Source: Arthrobacter sp. Soc17.1.1.1
GTDB taxonomy: Bacteria > Actinomycetota > Actinomycetes > Actinomycetales > Micrococcaceae
DNA length: 64,000 nucleotides
Direction: 5' to 3'
Assembly: GCF_036867195.1 (NCBI RefSeq)
Contig: NZ_JBAJII010000001.1
Span: 2,542,001-2,606,000, forward strand
A program made the translations under genes and the position numbers. The notes under the pieces are model-generated. The model did not search any database, was not told where the DNA came from, and saw only the letters and a program-made list of their open reading frames with translations. Shown here piece by piece: positions 27,565 to 36,321 of the stretch (positions are counted from its first letter, which is position 1; each line of letters opens with the position of its first letter).

Positions 27565-30054
27565 ATGAGAACTGCATCGCATACATCCAAATGTTTGGGT
27601 CTCTGCATCGCCCTGACGATTGGATCGATCGGTGTAGGAGGGGTGCCGGCCCTAGCCACAGAAAATTCATCGTCAGTACCGCTGGCTCCTGTCGAAGCGA
27701 TACCGACAGATGCCGATCCGACAGATGCCGATCAGTCAGATGCCGGTCAGAAGGAGACGCCCGACGGTCCGCTACCGGCCGAGCCAAGCCGTCCGGAGGA
27801 GTCCCCGCAGGATCAGACGGGAAGTGTGGCTCCGCAGAACGTGCCCACACCTCCCACGGATGGCGGTCAGGTGATGGGAGGCGGTAGTCGTGAGCCGCTC
27901 AAAGGCAGCGCCGCCAGGACCGACAGTGCTCCCGGTGACCTCTTCGCAGCGGCCACCGGGCCCAATACGGGGCTTCCTCTGGGCGTGGATGTGAGTAGCT
28001 GGCAGGGATCGGTCGATTGGACCACGGTCTGGAACACAGGCGCCCGTTTCGCCTACGTGAAGGCGTCGGAAGGACCATGGAAGCTGAACGACTACTTCAA
28101 CCAGCAATACAACGGGTCTGCGGCCGTCGGAATGTTCAGGGGCGCCTATCACTTCGCGCGACCGAATCTGTCGAGTGGCAAGAGCCAGGCCGAAGTCTTC
28201 GTGCGGAGCGGTGGAGGTTGGACGGCGGACGGCAAGACCCTGCCGGGCGCCCTGGACCTCGAGACGAACATGTCGGACAGTTCGGGGGACTGCTACGGGC
28301 TCACCCCCGCACAACTGACGGGTTGGACCAAGGACTTCACGACAACGTATCGCGCGCTCACCGGTCGGGACGCGCCCATCTACACCACCTACTACTTCTG
28401 GCAGGACTGCCTGGGCGGAAGCACCGCTTTCAGCACCAGCAATCCACTCTGGATCGCACACTGGCAGGTCGACCATACGCGGGTATTGAAGCCCGGCGGC
28501 TGGAGCACCTTCACGTTCTGGCAGTTCGACGATCACGGCGCCCTGCCGGTGGACCAGAATGTCTTCAACGGCAGTCTTGATGCCCTCCGACAGTTTGCAG
28601 TGGGACGAGCGGTGTCGGCGTATGCGTCGTATTTCAAGTATTCGAATATGCCGTCGATCTATGGACGGCTACCCAATGGCACGTTCCGGGCCTTGAGCTG
28701 GGACGAGTACTCGCAACTGGGCCAGCCCGGCTACCAGACGCTGGGGCCGGTCTCGTTCGTGATGAACAGCTGGAACGGAACCATCTACCTCATCGGCGCC
28801 GACAACAAGGGACAAATCCTGAGCTTCCAGGACTGGGACGCCTACGGCCGACCCAACCCGACCGTCTCCAAACTCATCCCCGGCACGTACTTCACCACCA
28901 AATTCGACAGCAAGCTCTACTACATGAGCCCCGCCGGTGAGATCCCCGCGACCGACGCCGACTACAAAGCCGCCGGCAGCCCACCGCTGACCCTGCCCAC
29001 GCGCTACGTCAAGTACGACTGGGACACCACCGTCTACCAGCAGAAAGCCACCTCGCTCACCGCCTCGACCGCGACGACCGTCAGCCACGACCAATGGGCG
29101 GCCGCAGGCTTCCCCGCCCCCCAGGTCATCAGCTACATCCCGGGCACCACGTTCTTCAAATACACCAACCTCGGCACCATCTTCATGAAGACCCCCACCG
29201 GCGCCACCCACCCGGCAACCTACGACGAGTGGCGAAGCGCACCCCTCTCAGCCCAGGGATACACAGACGCAGGCCAGGCGCGTTTCGTGATGAACAGCTG
29301 GAACGGAACCATCTACCTCATCGGCGCCGACAACAAGGGACAAATCCTGAGCTTCCAGGACTGGGACGCCTACGGCCGACCCAACCCGACCGTCTCCAAA
29401 CTCATCCCCGGCACGTACTTCACCACCAAATTCGACAGCAAGCTCTACTACATGAGCCCCGCCGGTGAGATCCCCGCGACCGACGCCGACTACAAAGCCG
29501 CCGGCAGCCCACCGCTGACCCTGCCCACGCGCTACGTCAAGTACGACTGGGACACCACCGTCTACCAGCAGAAAGCCACCTCGCTCACCGCCTCGACCGC
29601 GACGACCGTCAGCCACGACCAATGGGCGGCCGCAGGCTTCCCCGCCCCCCAGGTCATCAGCTACATCCCGGGCACCACGTTCTTCAAATACACCAACCTC
29701 GGCACCATCTTCATGAAGACCCCCACCGGCGCCACCCACCCGGCAACCTACGACGAGTGGCGAAGCGCACCCCTCTCAGCCCAGGGATACACAGACGCAG
29801 GCCAGGCGCGTTTCGTGATGAACAGCTGGAACGGAACCATCTACCTCATCGGCGCCGACAACAAGGGACAAATCCTGAGCTTCCAGGACTGGGACGCCTA
29901 CGGCCGACCCAACCCGACCGTCTCCAAACTCATCCCCGGCACATACTTCACCAGATCCGACAACAAGCTCTACTACATGAGCCCCGCCGGTCAGATCCCC
30001 GCGACCGACGCCGACTACAAAGCCGCCGGCAGCCCACCCATCAGAACCCGGTGA
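27565..30054 (+). CDS. Secreted GH25 lysozyme (muramidase) with the same C-terminal repeat domain
   Basis: 829-residue exported protein. Signal peptide LGLCIALTIGSIGVGGVPALA is followed by an acidic Asp/Thr/Pro-rich linker with short PTDAD repeats. The GH25 domain (~residues 135-340) shows GVDVSSWQGSVDW, FAYVKASEG, GAYHFARP, ALDLET (catalytic Asp/Glu) and FWQFDDHG. It would cleave the N-acetylmuramic acid-beta-1,4-N-acetylglucosamine bond. From residue ~349 to the end it carries the same repeat domain as the metalloprotease, probably an envelope- or polysaccharide-binding module. ATG with GAAGGA 8 nt upstream, 35 bp after the protease stop. The strong hairpin at 30252 ends the unit. Confidence 0.92.
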   Translation: MRTASHTSKCLGLCIALTIGSIGVGGVPALATENSSSVPLAPVEAIPTDADPTDADQSDAGQKETPDGPLPAEPSRPEESPQDQTGSVAPQNVPTPPTDGGQVMGGGSREPLKGSAARTDSAPGDLFAAATGPNTGLPLGVDVSSWQGSVDWTTVWNTGARFAYVKASEGPWKLNDYFNQQYNGSAAVGMFRGAYHFARPNLSSGKSQAEVFVRSGGGWTADGKTLPGALDLETNMSDSSGDCYGLTPAQLTGWTKDFTTTYRALTGRDAPIYTTYYFWQDCLGGSTAFSTSNPLWIAHWQVDHTRVLKPGGWSTFTFWQFDDHGALPVDQNVFNGSLDALRQFAVGRAVSAYASYFKYSNMPSIYGRLPNGTFRALSWDEYSQLGQPGYQTLGPVSFVMNSWNGTIYLIGADNKGQILSFQDWDAYGRPNPTVSKLIPGTYFTTKFDSKLYYMSPAGEIPATDADYKAAGSPPLTLPTRYVKYDWDTTVYQQKATSLTASTATTVSHDQWAAAGFPAPQVISYIPGTTFFKYTNLGTIFMKTPTGATHPATYDEWRSAPLSAQGYTDAGQARFVMNSWNGTIYLIGADNKGQILSFQDWDAYGRPNPTVSKLIPGTYFTTKFDSKLYYMSPAGEIPATDADYKAAGSPPLTLPTRYVKYDWDTTVYQQKATSLTASTATTVSHDQWAAAGFPAPQVISYIPGTTFFKYTNLGTIFMKTPTGATHPATYDEWRSAPLSAQGYTDAGQARFVMNSWNGTIYLIGADNKGQILSFQDWDAYGRPNPTVSKLIPGTYFTRSDNKLYYMSPAGQIPATDADYKAAGSPPIRTR
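28610..30048 (+). repeat. 1,439-bp direct repeat, copy 2 (GH25 3' end)
   Basis: Second copy of the block at 26085-27523, in the same orientation and reading frame, separated from it by 1,086 bp. Recombination between the copies would delete the GH25 catalytic part and leave one intact protease. Confidence 0.93.
28756..30048 (+). repeat. 528-bp tandem repeats inside copy 2
   Basis: Units 28756-29283 and 29284-29811 plus a partial unit 29812-30048 reproduce the internal structure of copy 1 exactly. Confidence 0.9.
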
Positions 30055-30251
30055 CGCAGGGCAGAACCCTTGGCGAGCCCTTCCCGGCAGAACCGCATGC
30101 ATGGAGTTCGAGTGCGTGCACGGGTCGGGTCGGGTCGACAGAGGTCACCCCTGCGCCGGCCAGCTCGAGGAGAGGCGAGTGGTTACCGGCCAGGACGGCG
30201 GGCAGCAAACCTGCTCCCCCTGCGGAGGGCCGGCCGTCAGGCGACGAGCAT

Positions 30252-30290
30252 CCGGCAAGGGGAGTCGGCCATGCCGGCTCCCCTTGCCGG
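30252..30290. terminator. Long bidirectional hairpin between GH25 and the glycan locus
   Basis: CCGGCAAGGGGAG (30252-30264) pairs perfectly with CTCCCCTTGCCGG (30278-30290). Inside, a T-G pair and CGGC/GCCG extend the stem to 18 pairs around a CAT loop. It lies in the 382-bp gap (30055-30436) between convergent genes, with no T-run. I see no gene in the rest of the gap. Confidence 0.65.
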
Positions 30291-30436
30291 CCGGCAGCGA
30301 CAGGGGATGGGCTGTCCGCTTCCTCCTCGAGCTCGTCGCTCAGCGGACTCCACGAGTGGACGGCCGCAGCACGGAAGACGCATGCCTCGTCCGATCACCT
30401 GACCACCCCGCGCCGCGTGCCTGCGGAGAGCCCGGA

Positions 30437-31300
30437 TCAGACCGTACTCTCGACCACGGCACTGTGGCCCATACGGTTCCTCAGGCGGAGGTAGGCCAGC
30501 TTCCGGGCGTACGCCGTGACGATCGCCCTGGCGTCACCGATCAGGACGTCCGACCGTCGAAGGGGAAAGTCACCCTTCATCAGTAGTTGACGATGGAAGC
30601 CCCTGACCTGCTCCGATTGGGAGGCAGCGAGCCTGAAGCTCCATTGCCCTCCGCTGACCCTGAACGAAGCCAGGACGGACTTCAGCGCGACGACATCCCC
30701 TCGACCGCAGATCGCTACCAGCGTCGCCTCGTCGATGAGGTAGGGGTGGGTGTTGTCCCACCACCCGACATCCTCCAATGTCTTCCGACGGATCAGGGAG
30801 CATGCAGGCTCCCCGAAGACATTGGTCCCAGCCCGCACCGTGGCACGGACTGCATCTTCCCCCTTGGTCAGGCCCTCCAGACCCTGTAGACCCCGCCGAC
30901 GGAGAAAAACCTTCCCGTCGGCGTCGATGAGTCGGCGCTGGCTCGAGACCAGGACGGCCGAAGGGTGATCGAGTAACGCCTGGACCTGCAGGGTGAGCGC
31001 ATCGGGCTCGATCAGGTCGTCACCGCAGACAAGCTTGAGGTACTCGCCCTTGGCTGCTTGACTCACCCTGTTCCAGTTGGCCAGCGCCCCTCCCCCCTCC
31101 GGAGTCGGCGTGAGGATCCTCAGGCGGGGATCACCGGCGAAGCCTGCGATGATCTCTGCCGTCGCGTCGATGGACGAGTGATCCGCCACAACCACCTCGT
31201 AGTGGGCGTAGTCCTGGGACAGCGCAGAGCGCAGAGTCTCAGCGATGTACTGCTCATTGTTGTAGGCGGGGATGACAATCGAAACGAGAGGTTCAGCCAT
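30437..31300 (-). CDS. Family 2 glycosyltransferase
   Basis: 287-residue GT-A fold enzyme. The N-terminal VSIVIPAYNNEQYIAETLRS nucleotide-binding start and VVVADHSSIDATAEII are standard, and LKLVCGDDLIEPDAL supplies the acidic DD motif that binds metal-sugar nucleotide. WWDNTHPYLIDEATLVAICG lies near the acceptor side. No membrane helix. ATG at 31300 with GGAG 9 nt upstream; the upstream in-frame extension lacks GT features. Its 5' end overlaps the GtrA-like gene by 8 bp, so it belongs to that operon. The sugar is unknown. Confidence 0.87.
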   Translation of the reverse strand: MAEPLVSIVIPAYNNEQYIAETLRSALSQDYAHYEVVVADHSSIDATAEIIAGFAGDPRLRILTPTPEGGGALANWNRVSQAAKGEYLKLVCGDDLIEPDALTLQVQALLDHPSAVLVSSQRRLIDADGKVFLRRRGLQGLEGLTKGEDAVRATVRAGTNVFGEPACSLIRRKTLEDVGWWDNTHPYLIDEATLVAICGRGDVVALKSVLASFRVSGGQWSFRLAASQSEQVRGFHRQLLMKGDFPLRRSDVLIGDARAIVTAYARKLAYLRLRNRMGHSAVVESTV

Positions 31301-31817
31301 GGCGGCGTGCTCCTTCAGTAGTTCGGCCCTGCTCGCGTCCCGACCGCCGGAACGAGAAGTACTTGTGCCCGAAGTAGCTGACCGCAACGGAGACGAAGGT
31401 GATCGCGATCTGCGACGGTATCCGGGGGAATCCCAGTACGTCCGAGACGAGGAACAGGAGGACGATGTTGATGACCAGGGACGAGAGGTTGACCACCACG
31501 AATCGGGAGAAGTCGCGCAGGAGGTGTCCCACGACCCGGAAGACGAGGCGTCGGTACACGAAGAACACCGCCAGGAGCGATGTCGCCCAGGAGACCGTCA
31601 GCAGCAACGAGGACGGCGCGTCGGTGAAGTACAGGGCGAGGCCGATGAACAAACCGGTACTGAACGCCGTGTTGAGGCCGCCTACCAGGAGGAACAGGAT
31701 CCGCTGATCCTTCACGATCCTCATCAGCGGGCCCGGCGCGCCTGTCGGGACTCCGCGTGCAGGAGTGATCGCCGCATCAGGGCTGGAACCGGTCTCCTGT
31801 GCTCGCCGCTGCTTCAT
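31293..31817 (-). CDS. GtrA-family membrane protein
   Basis: 174-residue protein with four hydrophobic helices in the GtrA pattern: ILFLLVGGLNTAFSTGLFIGL, LLLTVSWATSLLAVFFVYRR, FVVVNLSSLVINIVLLFLV and ITFVSVAVSYFGHKYFSF. GGLNTAFS and the C-terminal SYFGHKYFSFRR are family hallmarks. GtrA-type proteins are proposed to flip lipid-linked sugars or to assist such transfer. N- and C-terminal tails are polar. Overlaps the GT2 gene downstream and the epimerase gene upstream (ATGA), so the module is tightly coupled. Confidence 0.92.
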   Translation of the reverse strand: MKQRRAQETGSSPDAAITPARGVPTGAPGPLMRIVKDQRILFLLVGGLNTAFSTGLFIGLALYFTDAPSSLLLTVSWATSLLAVFFVYRRLVFRVVGHLLRDFSRFVVVNLSSLVINIVLLFLVSDVLGFPRIPSQIAITFVSVAVSYFGHKYFSFRRSGREQGRTTEGARRHG

Positions 31818-32815
31818 TTGCCGTTCTCGCTCATTCCGGCCATGTCCGACAGCGCTCCGCTCATGTACCTCGCCCTCATATCCAGTGCAGTCGTATTGAT
31901 CCCCACCGGGAGTGGAGTCTTGCTGAACCTGTCGATTTCGCTCCAGACCACCGATCTCATGCGCAGGTCCAGTGCTTGTGCCTTCGCGTACGGCGACGCT
32001 CCCAGGGTGAGCAGCGCGCGCCGCTTCAGGACCGTCTTCGTCACTCCGACGAGTGCGCTGATCGAGTCGGCTCTCTGGGATGCCATGACTTTCACAGTGG
32101 AACTCCCCGCCGGTACGTCGGGGCGGTCCACCCGATCCAGCGCGTCCAGAACCAGTTTCGCAGCATCATCGACGTAGAGATAATCCCTCAGGGTGTCGAG
32201 TGACACGTAGAGCTTCACTGGCAGACCTGTCACGACGGACTTCACCAACACGCTGATGAGGCCCTGTGCCTTGTTCAGGTTCTGTCCCGGCCCGTAGAGA
32301 TTGCTGAACCGTCCGATCACCCCTTTGCTGGACGTGTCCTGGCAGAACTGACGCACCAAGGACTCCGCGCGCAACTTGGCGTGCCCGTAAGGCGCCAGGG
32401 GCTGCGGTTCGGTGGTTTCATCGAAAGGCGGACCTTCGGCGCCGGCATACAGGCCGCCGGCCGAGGATGCCAGGAAGAACCGGCCCTCCAGGTCCCTGTC
32501 TCGGACCTCGTGTGCGACGGTAGCGAGGGTCCTTCTCAGGACGTCCAGTTCTGTCTCGAGTGCCTCACCCGAAGTGCTCGTGACCCCGGCTCCCGCACAC
32601 CAGATGATCGTCCATCGCCGACGTGTCCCCTTCAGCCAATGCTGCGCGGCGACAGCGAGAGATGCGACGGCGTCGTCGGGGCGATCCCACGGGATGCTCG
32701 TGCGGAAGACCGGGATGGACAGCGCCGCGCACCTCCGCACGACGCCCTGCCCCAGCAAGCCTCCGGCCCCGACGACCCAGACCGCGTCGGGCGCATCGAT
32801 GGTACCGAGCGTCAT
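31814..32815 (-). CDS. NAD-dependent epimerase/dehydratase-like protein
   Basis: 333-residue extended SDR. The nucleotide-binding motif reads VWVVGAGGLLGQGVV (GxxGxxG), FFLASSAGGLYAG carries the Ser, and YGHAK the catalytic Tyr and Lys. IGRFSNLYGPGQN and DTLRDYLYVDDAAKLVLDAL are typical of nucleotide-sugar epimerases/dehydratases. The C-terminal third is less conserved, so the precise reaction (epimerase, reductase) is open. Coupled at both ends (ATGA) to the GtrA-like and GT2 genes, suggesting it makes or modifies the sugar they transfer. Confidence 0.85.
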   Translation of the reverse strand: MTLGTIDAPDAVWVVGAGGLLGQGVVRRCAALSIPVFRTSIPWDRPDDAVASLAVAAQHWLKGTRRRWTIIWCAGAGVTSTSGEALETELDVLRRTLATVAHEVRDRDLEGRFFLASSAGGLYAGAEGPPFDETTEPQPLAPYGHAKLRAESLVRQFCQDTSSKGVIGRFSNLYGPGQNLNKAQGLISVLVKSVVTGLPVKLYVSLDTLRDYLYVDDAAKLVLDALDRVDRPDVPAGSSTVKVMASQRADSISALVGVTKTVLKRRALLTLGASPYAKAQALDLRMRSVVWSEIDRFSKTPLPVGINTTALDMRARYMSGALSDMAGMSENGK

Positions 32816-33858
32816 CTCGGCTTTTCGCCCGTCGGTGCGAGCACTGGGGGAAGCTCTTTCCTGCCGAGCGGGCCGTTTCGCGGGTCCGACACGATGAGGT
32901 ACGCGGGTTTGCCCATCGCCATGTTGACACTGACTCCGATGTACTCAGCGATGATGCCGAGCGAGAAGAGGGTTCCTCCGGTGCTCAGCAGCAACACGAT
33001 CATCGTCGAGGTCCATCCCCGTTCCGATGCACCCTGTCCGAGCGCGTACGAAACCAGCAGATACACAGCCAGAGCAATCCCCGCGAGCGCGAAGAGAAGA
33101 CCGATCACACTCACCAGGCGGAGGCCCTTGGTGCCGCTGGAGAGGACCATGCGCCAGAAATGGGAGAGAAGGGAGCGGAGGTTGTAGCCCGACGCCCTGT
33201 CCTTCTCCTGCCGCAGGAGCACCGGGCAGGTTGATGTACGAGATGCGATCCAACCCAGCGCGACATCCAGGTAGACGCCGCTACCGGCGTAGGCGGCAAC
33301 CGACCGCGCGGTCTCCCCCGTCAGGAGCCTGAAGCTCTGGAACTTGGACGCGTCCTGCATCGAGAAGATCCGAGCTGCCAGGTATTTCGCAGTCCTGGAA
33401 GCTGCGTTCCGAACAGGCCCGTGCGGTGCGGGGTTGGTCGGATCGGCGTAGACGAGGGTTGCCTGGTCCTGCAGGGCAACATCGAGCAACTCCGCTATGG
33501 CAGCTGGGTCATGCTGTCCGTCTTCGTCCATCGTCACCACCCAGTCGCCTCCCGAGGAGGCCATCCCCGCCAGGGTCGCCGGATGCTGCCCGAAATTACG
33601 ACTCAGCCAGATCGGGCGCACGCAGTCGTATTTCTCGGCGAGGCGTCGAATAGTACCCGCCGAGTCGTCAGGGCCGTGATCGAAGACGAGGAGAATTTCC
33701 TTCACGACGTAGGAGTTGCCCTGCTTTGTTATTGCACCCCTGGTATAGGGGATAAGTTCCTCGATAACCGCTTGAAGCGACTTCTCGCCCTGATAGACAG
33801 GTATCACCACAGACATCGTGTGGATGTTGCTCAGGTCTATGGGGCGGGGGTCAGTCAT
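32812..33858 (-). CDS. Polyprenyl-phosphate glycosyltransferase, GtrB/ArnC-like family 2
   Basis: 348-residue GT2 with two C-terminal membrane helices, the layout of DPM1/GtrB/ArnC-type enzymes that load a sugar onto undecaprenyl phosphate. SVVIPVYQGEKSLQAVIEEL starts the GT domain; VTMDEDGQHDPAA is the DxD/DxQxxP-like motif; helices LVSVIGLLFALAGIALAVYL and TMIVLLLSTGGTLFSLGII follow. The ATG at 33858 is preferred; the Shine-Dalgarno sequence is poor, and a TAGACT element 8 nt upstream could make it leaderless. First gene of the GT2-epimerase-GtrA-GT2 operon. Confidence 0.88.
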   Translation of the reverse strand: MTDPRPIDLSNIHTMSVVIPVYQGEKSLQAVIEELIPYTRGAITKQGNSYVVKEILLVFDHGPDDSAGTIRRLAEKYDCVRPIWLSRNFGQHPATLAGMASSGGDWVVTMDEDGQHDPAAIAELLDVALQDQATLVYADPTNPAPHGPVRNAASRTAKYLAARIFSMQDASKFQSFRLLTGETARSVAAYAGSGVYLDVALGWIASRTSTCPVLLRQEKDRASGYNLRSLLSHFWRMVLSSGTKGLRLVSVIGLLFALAGIALAVYLLVSYALGQGASERGWTSTMIVLLLSTGGTLFSLGIIAEYIGVSVNMAMGKPAYLIVSDPRNGPLGRKELPPVLAPTGEKPR

Positions 33859-34207
33859 GGCACTAGAGTCTACCGTCACCTACGGAACGGCAAGAACGTG
33901 CAGCCGCGCGCTGATAAGGTCATCGGGGAGCAGCGCCCTTGACGACCGGGCCCCGCGCGGCGTCCGATCCTGTCGATGACAGAGCCTCGGGCGGCGGTGA
34001 GCAGCTGCCGCCGGACTGCTCGCGAGCAGCACCGAGAGGTCCGCTGTGTACCCTGATACTGGCCGACCCCAGGAACGACAGCAGGTCGTCGAGGACTGAT
34101 CCAGCCGCGCCGGCCCTGGAAGATGCTCACCCAGAACCGGCCCACACCAGGTCTTCTCCGCTTGTCGGGTATACGGGGCCGAGCAAACCAAGAGGAGAAT
34201 CGTCGAA
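33859..34207. other. 349-bp intergenic region between divergent glycan genes
   Basis: No coding region or recognisable RNA is seen. It must hold divergent promoters for the GtrB-like gene (minus) and the large membrane protein (plus). A GTATAC sequence at 34169-34174 is a possible -10 for the plus-strand gene, without a convincing -35. Confidence 0.4.
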
Positions 34208-36085
34208 ATGATTGAGGATCATCGCGGCACGCGGTCGCGTTCCCGCACATCGGGCGGGCCGCTGTTGACGAGAGTGGCGTCTGTACTGATCTCCGTCGTT
34301 GCGTATTTCCTGCTCTTCGTCACCCCCCTCAGCCGGAGTGCCGACTTCGACTGGACACGGTTCCGGAATTACTTTCCTTTCGATCAGTACTCGTACCTGG
34401 CCATCGCAGTCAATGTTCAGGGTGGCGACTACCGAGCGGTCGAGCCTTTCTCACAAAGCGGCGCGAACCATTATCCACGCCTCTACTACGTGGTGCTCGG
34501 CTCACTTGCCCGCCTATTCGGCACCGACCTCGTGTGGATGTGGCAGGTCACCGGAGTAGCGATACAGCTCCTGATGGTGGCCACTGTCTCAGTGCTGTGC
34601 ATCAGGCTCACACGATTGAACTGGGCCGGCGTCCTGGGCGTGCTGCCCTTCCTCATGGGGACTTTCGCCTGGGTCGGATCGGACAATTGGCTGCACCCTC
34701 TCGAAAGCCACGGCGTGCTCTGGCCGTCCTTCGGTGTCCTGTTCACCATCAACGGTGAAGCGGCGGCCCTGTGCCTGGCCATCGTGTCGATGTGCGCCGT
34801 CATCTACGCCGTACAGGACCGCACCCCCCGACGCAGGCGGATGGTACTGATCGTCGGCGCCTTCGCGGTGACCGGCCTGCTGGCGAATATCCAGACCTAT
34901 TCCTTCCTCGCGTCGGTGTACCTCTTCGCGTTCGCCTTCGCCTGTTACGGACTCATGGCAAGTCGGGACAGAAAAGGACTCCTTCTGTCCATTGCGTTGA
35001 CAGCCATCGTCCTGGTGTTCGGCCCGGCGCTCGCCGATAAGGCAGGACCCCTGGTGATTCTTGCCGGCGGCGCACTCGGCACGCTGCCCGGCCTCGTGAG
35101 GGTTCTCAGACGACATCCCGCGGAATTCCTTCTGTCCGCTGCAGCTCTGGTCACCTGCGCGATGCCGACAGTCCTCGGCACCATCCTCGGCCGGGTGAGT
35201 GGGGACCCCTTCCTGACCTACCGGGAAGCGTCGTCGAACAATCTCGGCGTGCCCCCCGAGACGGGTCTCCTCGCCGCGACCATCCCGGCCGTTCTGCTCG
35301 TGTTGATCTTCATCGCCGGTGTGGTAGCCCGCAACATTCTTTGGGCCTCATACTCGGCCGGCGTGACCGTGGGATGGATTATCGCCAGTACGAACGATGT
35401 CTGGGGTGCGAACCAGGAGCCGTACCGATTCTGGATCGATTGCTTCACTCTGGTGAGTGCTACTGCGATCCCGATCTTTGCAGGCATGGTTCTTCACTTC
35501 TGGCGTCGCAGGAACGTCAGCGTCGACCATGAAACGACTGAAGGCGACGGGCAGCAACGTGAGCCGAGGACCAGGCCTGCACTCGTGGCCGTCTTCTCCG
35601 CCTTCATCGTCCTCGCGCTGATCGGCTTGTCCCTGCCCGACTACGTGCGCTTCAGCGCCTACGTGAAGGATAGGGGGACAGTCGAGATGGTGACGGATCA
35701 GATGAGGGCTGCGTCCTCGGTCACGCTCCCCTACCGCCAGGCGGGCTCCCAGGACGCCGACGACAGGCAAGGCTCCGTGGTGATGTTCGATCCCTGCATC
35801 GATCCTCTGCGGCTGAAGTATGCGATCCAGATGCCGGTCGCCTTCTACAACCTGGGGCTTGCCTGGCCGGCAGACGAACCAGCCATCCGTGGCCTCCTCG
35901 AAGACCGCGCTGCCGGCTCGTTCGACTCGGCAGAGGCCTCCTCGGCCGGAGTCGGGTACGTCCTCACCGATTCATCCTGTCCGGTCGACTGGAGCTCGTC
36001 CATCCAGGGTGCGATGGTCGGGAGTGCCCCCTACGACACCAGCTCAGGACCCGCCGAGATACGCCTGTGGGAATTGACCGAGTGA
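34208..36085 (+). CDS. Large polytopic membrane protein, probable GT-C-type glycosyltransferase
   Basis: 625-residue protein, not assignable to a named family by eye. One helix near residue 25-45 (VASVLISVVAYFLLFVTPL) is followed by a polar loop with YFPFDQYSYLAIAVNVQGGDY, then about ten further helices, for example VAIQLLMVATVSVLCIRL, VLGVLPFLMGTFAWVG and LLAATIPAVLLVLIFIAGVV. The C-terminal ~150 residues after FSAFIVLALIGLSLPDYV are extracytoplasmic, with a Cys pair (FDPCIDPL, DSSCPVDW). The loop with acidic residues after helix 1 fits GT-C enzymes using polyprenyl-phosphate sugars, matching the neighbouring GtrA/GtrB-like genes. ATG with GAGGAG upstream. Confidence 0.7.
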   Translation: MIEDHRGTRSRSRTSGGPLLTRVASVLISVVAYFLLFVTPLSRSADFDWTRFRNYFPFDQYSYLAIAVNVQGGDYRAVEPFSQSGANHYPRLYYVVLGSLARLFGTDLVWMWQVTGVAIQLLMVATVSVLCIRLTRLNWAGVLGVLPFLMGTFAWVGSDNWLHPLESHGVLWPSFGVLFTINGEAAALCLAIVSMCAVIYAVQDRTPRRRRMVLIVGAFAVTGLLANIQTYSFLASVYLFAFAFACYGLMASRDRKGLLLSIALTAIVLVFGPALADKAGPLVILAGGALGTLPGLVRVLRRHPAEFLLSAAALVTCAMPTVLGTILGRVSGDPFLTYREASSNNLGVPPETGLLAATIPAVLLVLIFIAGVVARNILWASYSAGVTVGWIIASTNDVWGANQEPYRFWIDCFTLVSATAIPIFAGMVLHFWRRRNVSVDHETTEGDGQQREPRTRPALVAVFSAFIVLALIGLSLPDYVRFSAYVKDRGTVEMVTDQMRAASSVTLPYRQAGSQDADDRQGSVVMFDPCIDPLRLKYAIQMPVAFYNLGLAWPADEPAIRGLLEDRAAGSFDSAEASSAGVGYVLTDSSCPVDWSSSIQGAMVGSAPYDTSSGPAEIRLWELTE

Positions 36086-36295
36086 TCTGACCGCGCCTTC
36101 GAACGATCCTTCTTCCGGCAGCGCGCAGTCGTGATCGTGCTCGTCCTCCGGGACGAGAGCCCTGGGAAGCTCCGCAGGTGCGGGGTGTGCGACGTCCGGG
36201 ACGTCCCGCGCTTGTGGCAGTCCTCCCCTGGATGCCGAAGCCGATGCCGATGCCGGGATCAAGGATTCGCCATGGTCGCCGGGAGCGGGCGACGA

Positions 36296-36318
36296 GGCGC
36301 CCCTCCACGAGGGGCGCC
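36296..36318. terminator. Hairpin between convergent membrane-protein genes
   Basis: GGCGCCCCT (36296-36304) pairs perfectly with AGGGGCGCC (36310-36318), followed on the plus strand by CTTTC. It lies between the convergent 34208 and 36322 genes. Nothing else is seen in the 236-bp gap apart from short GCCGAT repeats near 36235-36255. Confidence 0.6.
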
Positions 36319-36321
36319 CTT

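Noticed and set aside
26144..29739. Repeated minus- and plus-strand ORFs of 124-180 residues within the 528-bp repeats
   Set aside because: They recur only because the DNA repeats. The frame matching the protease and lysozyme is the continuous, signal-peptide-linked one.
26231..30048. CRISPR array
   Set aside because: The repeats are 528 bp, coding and contiguous, without spacers. No cas gene is present.
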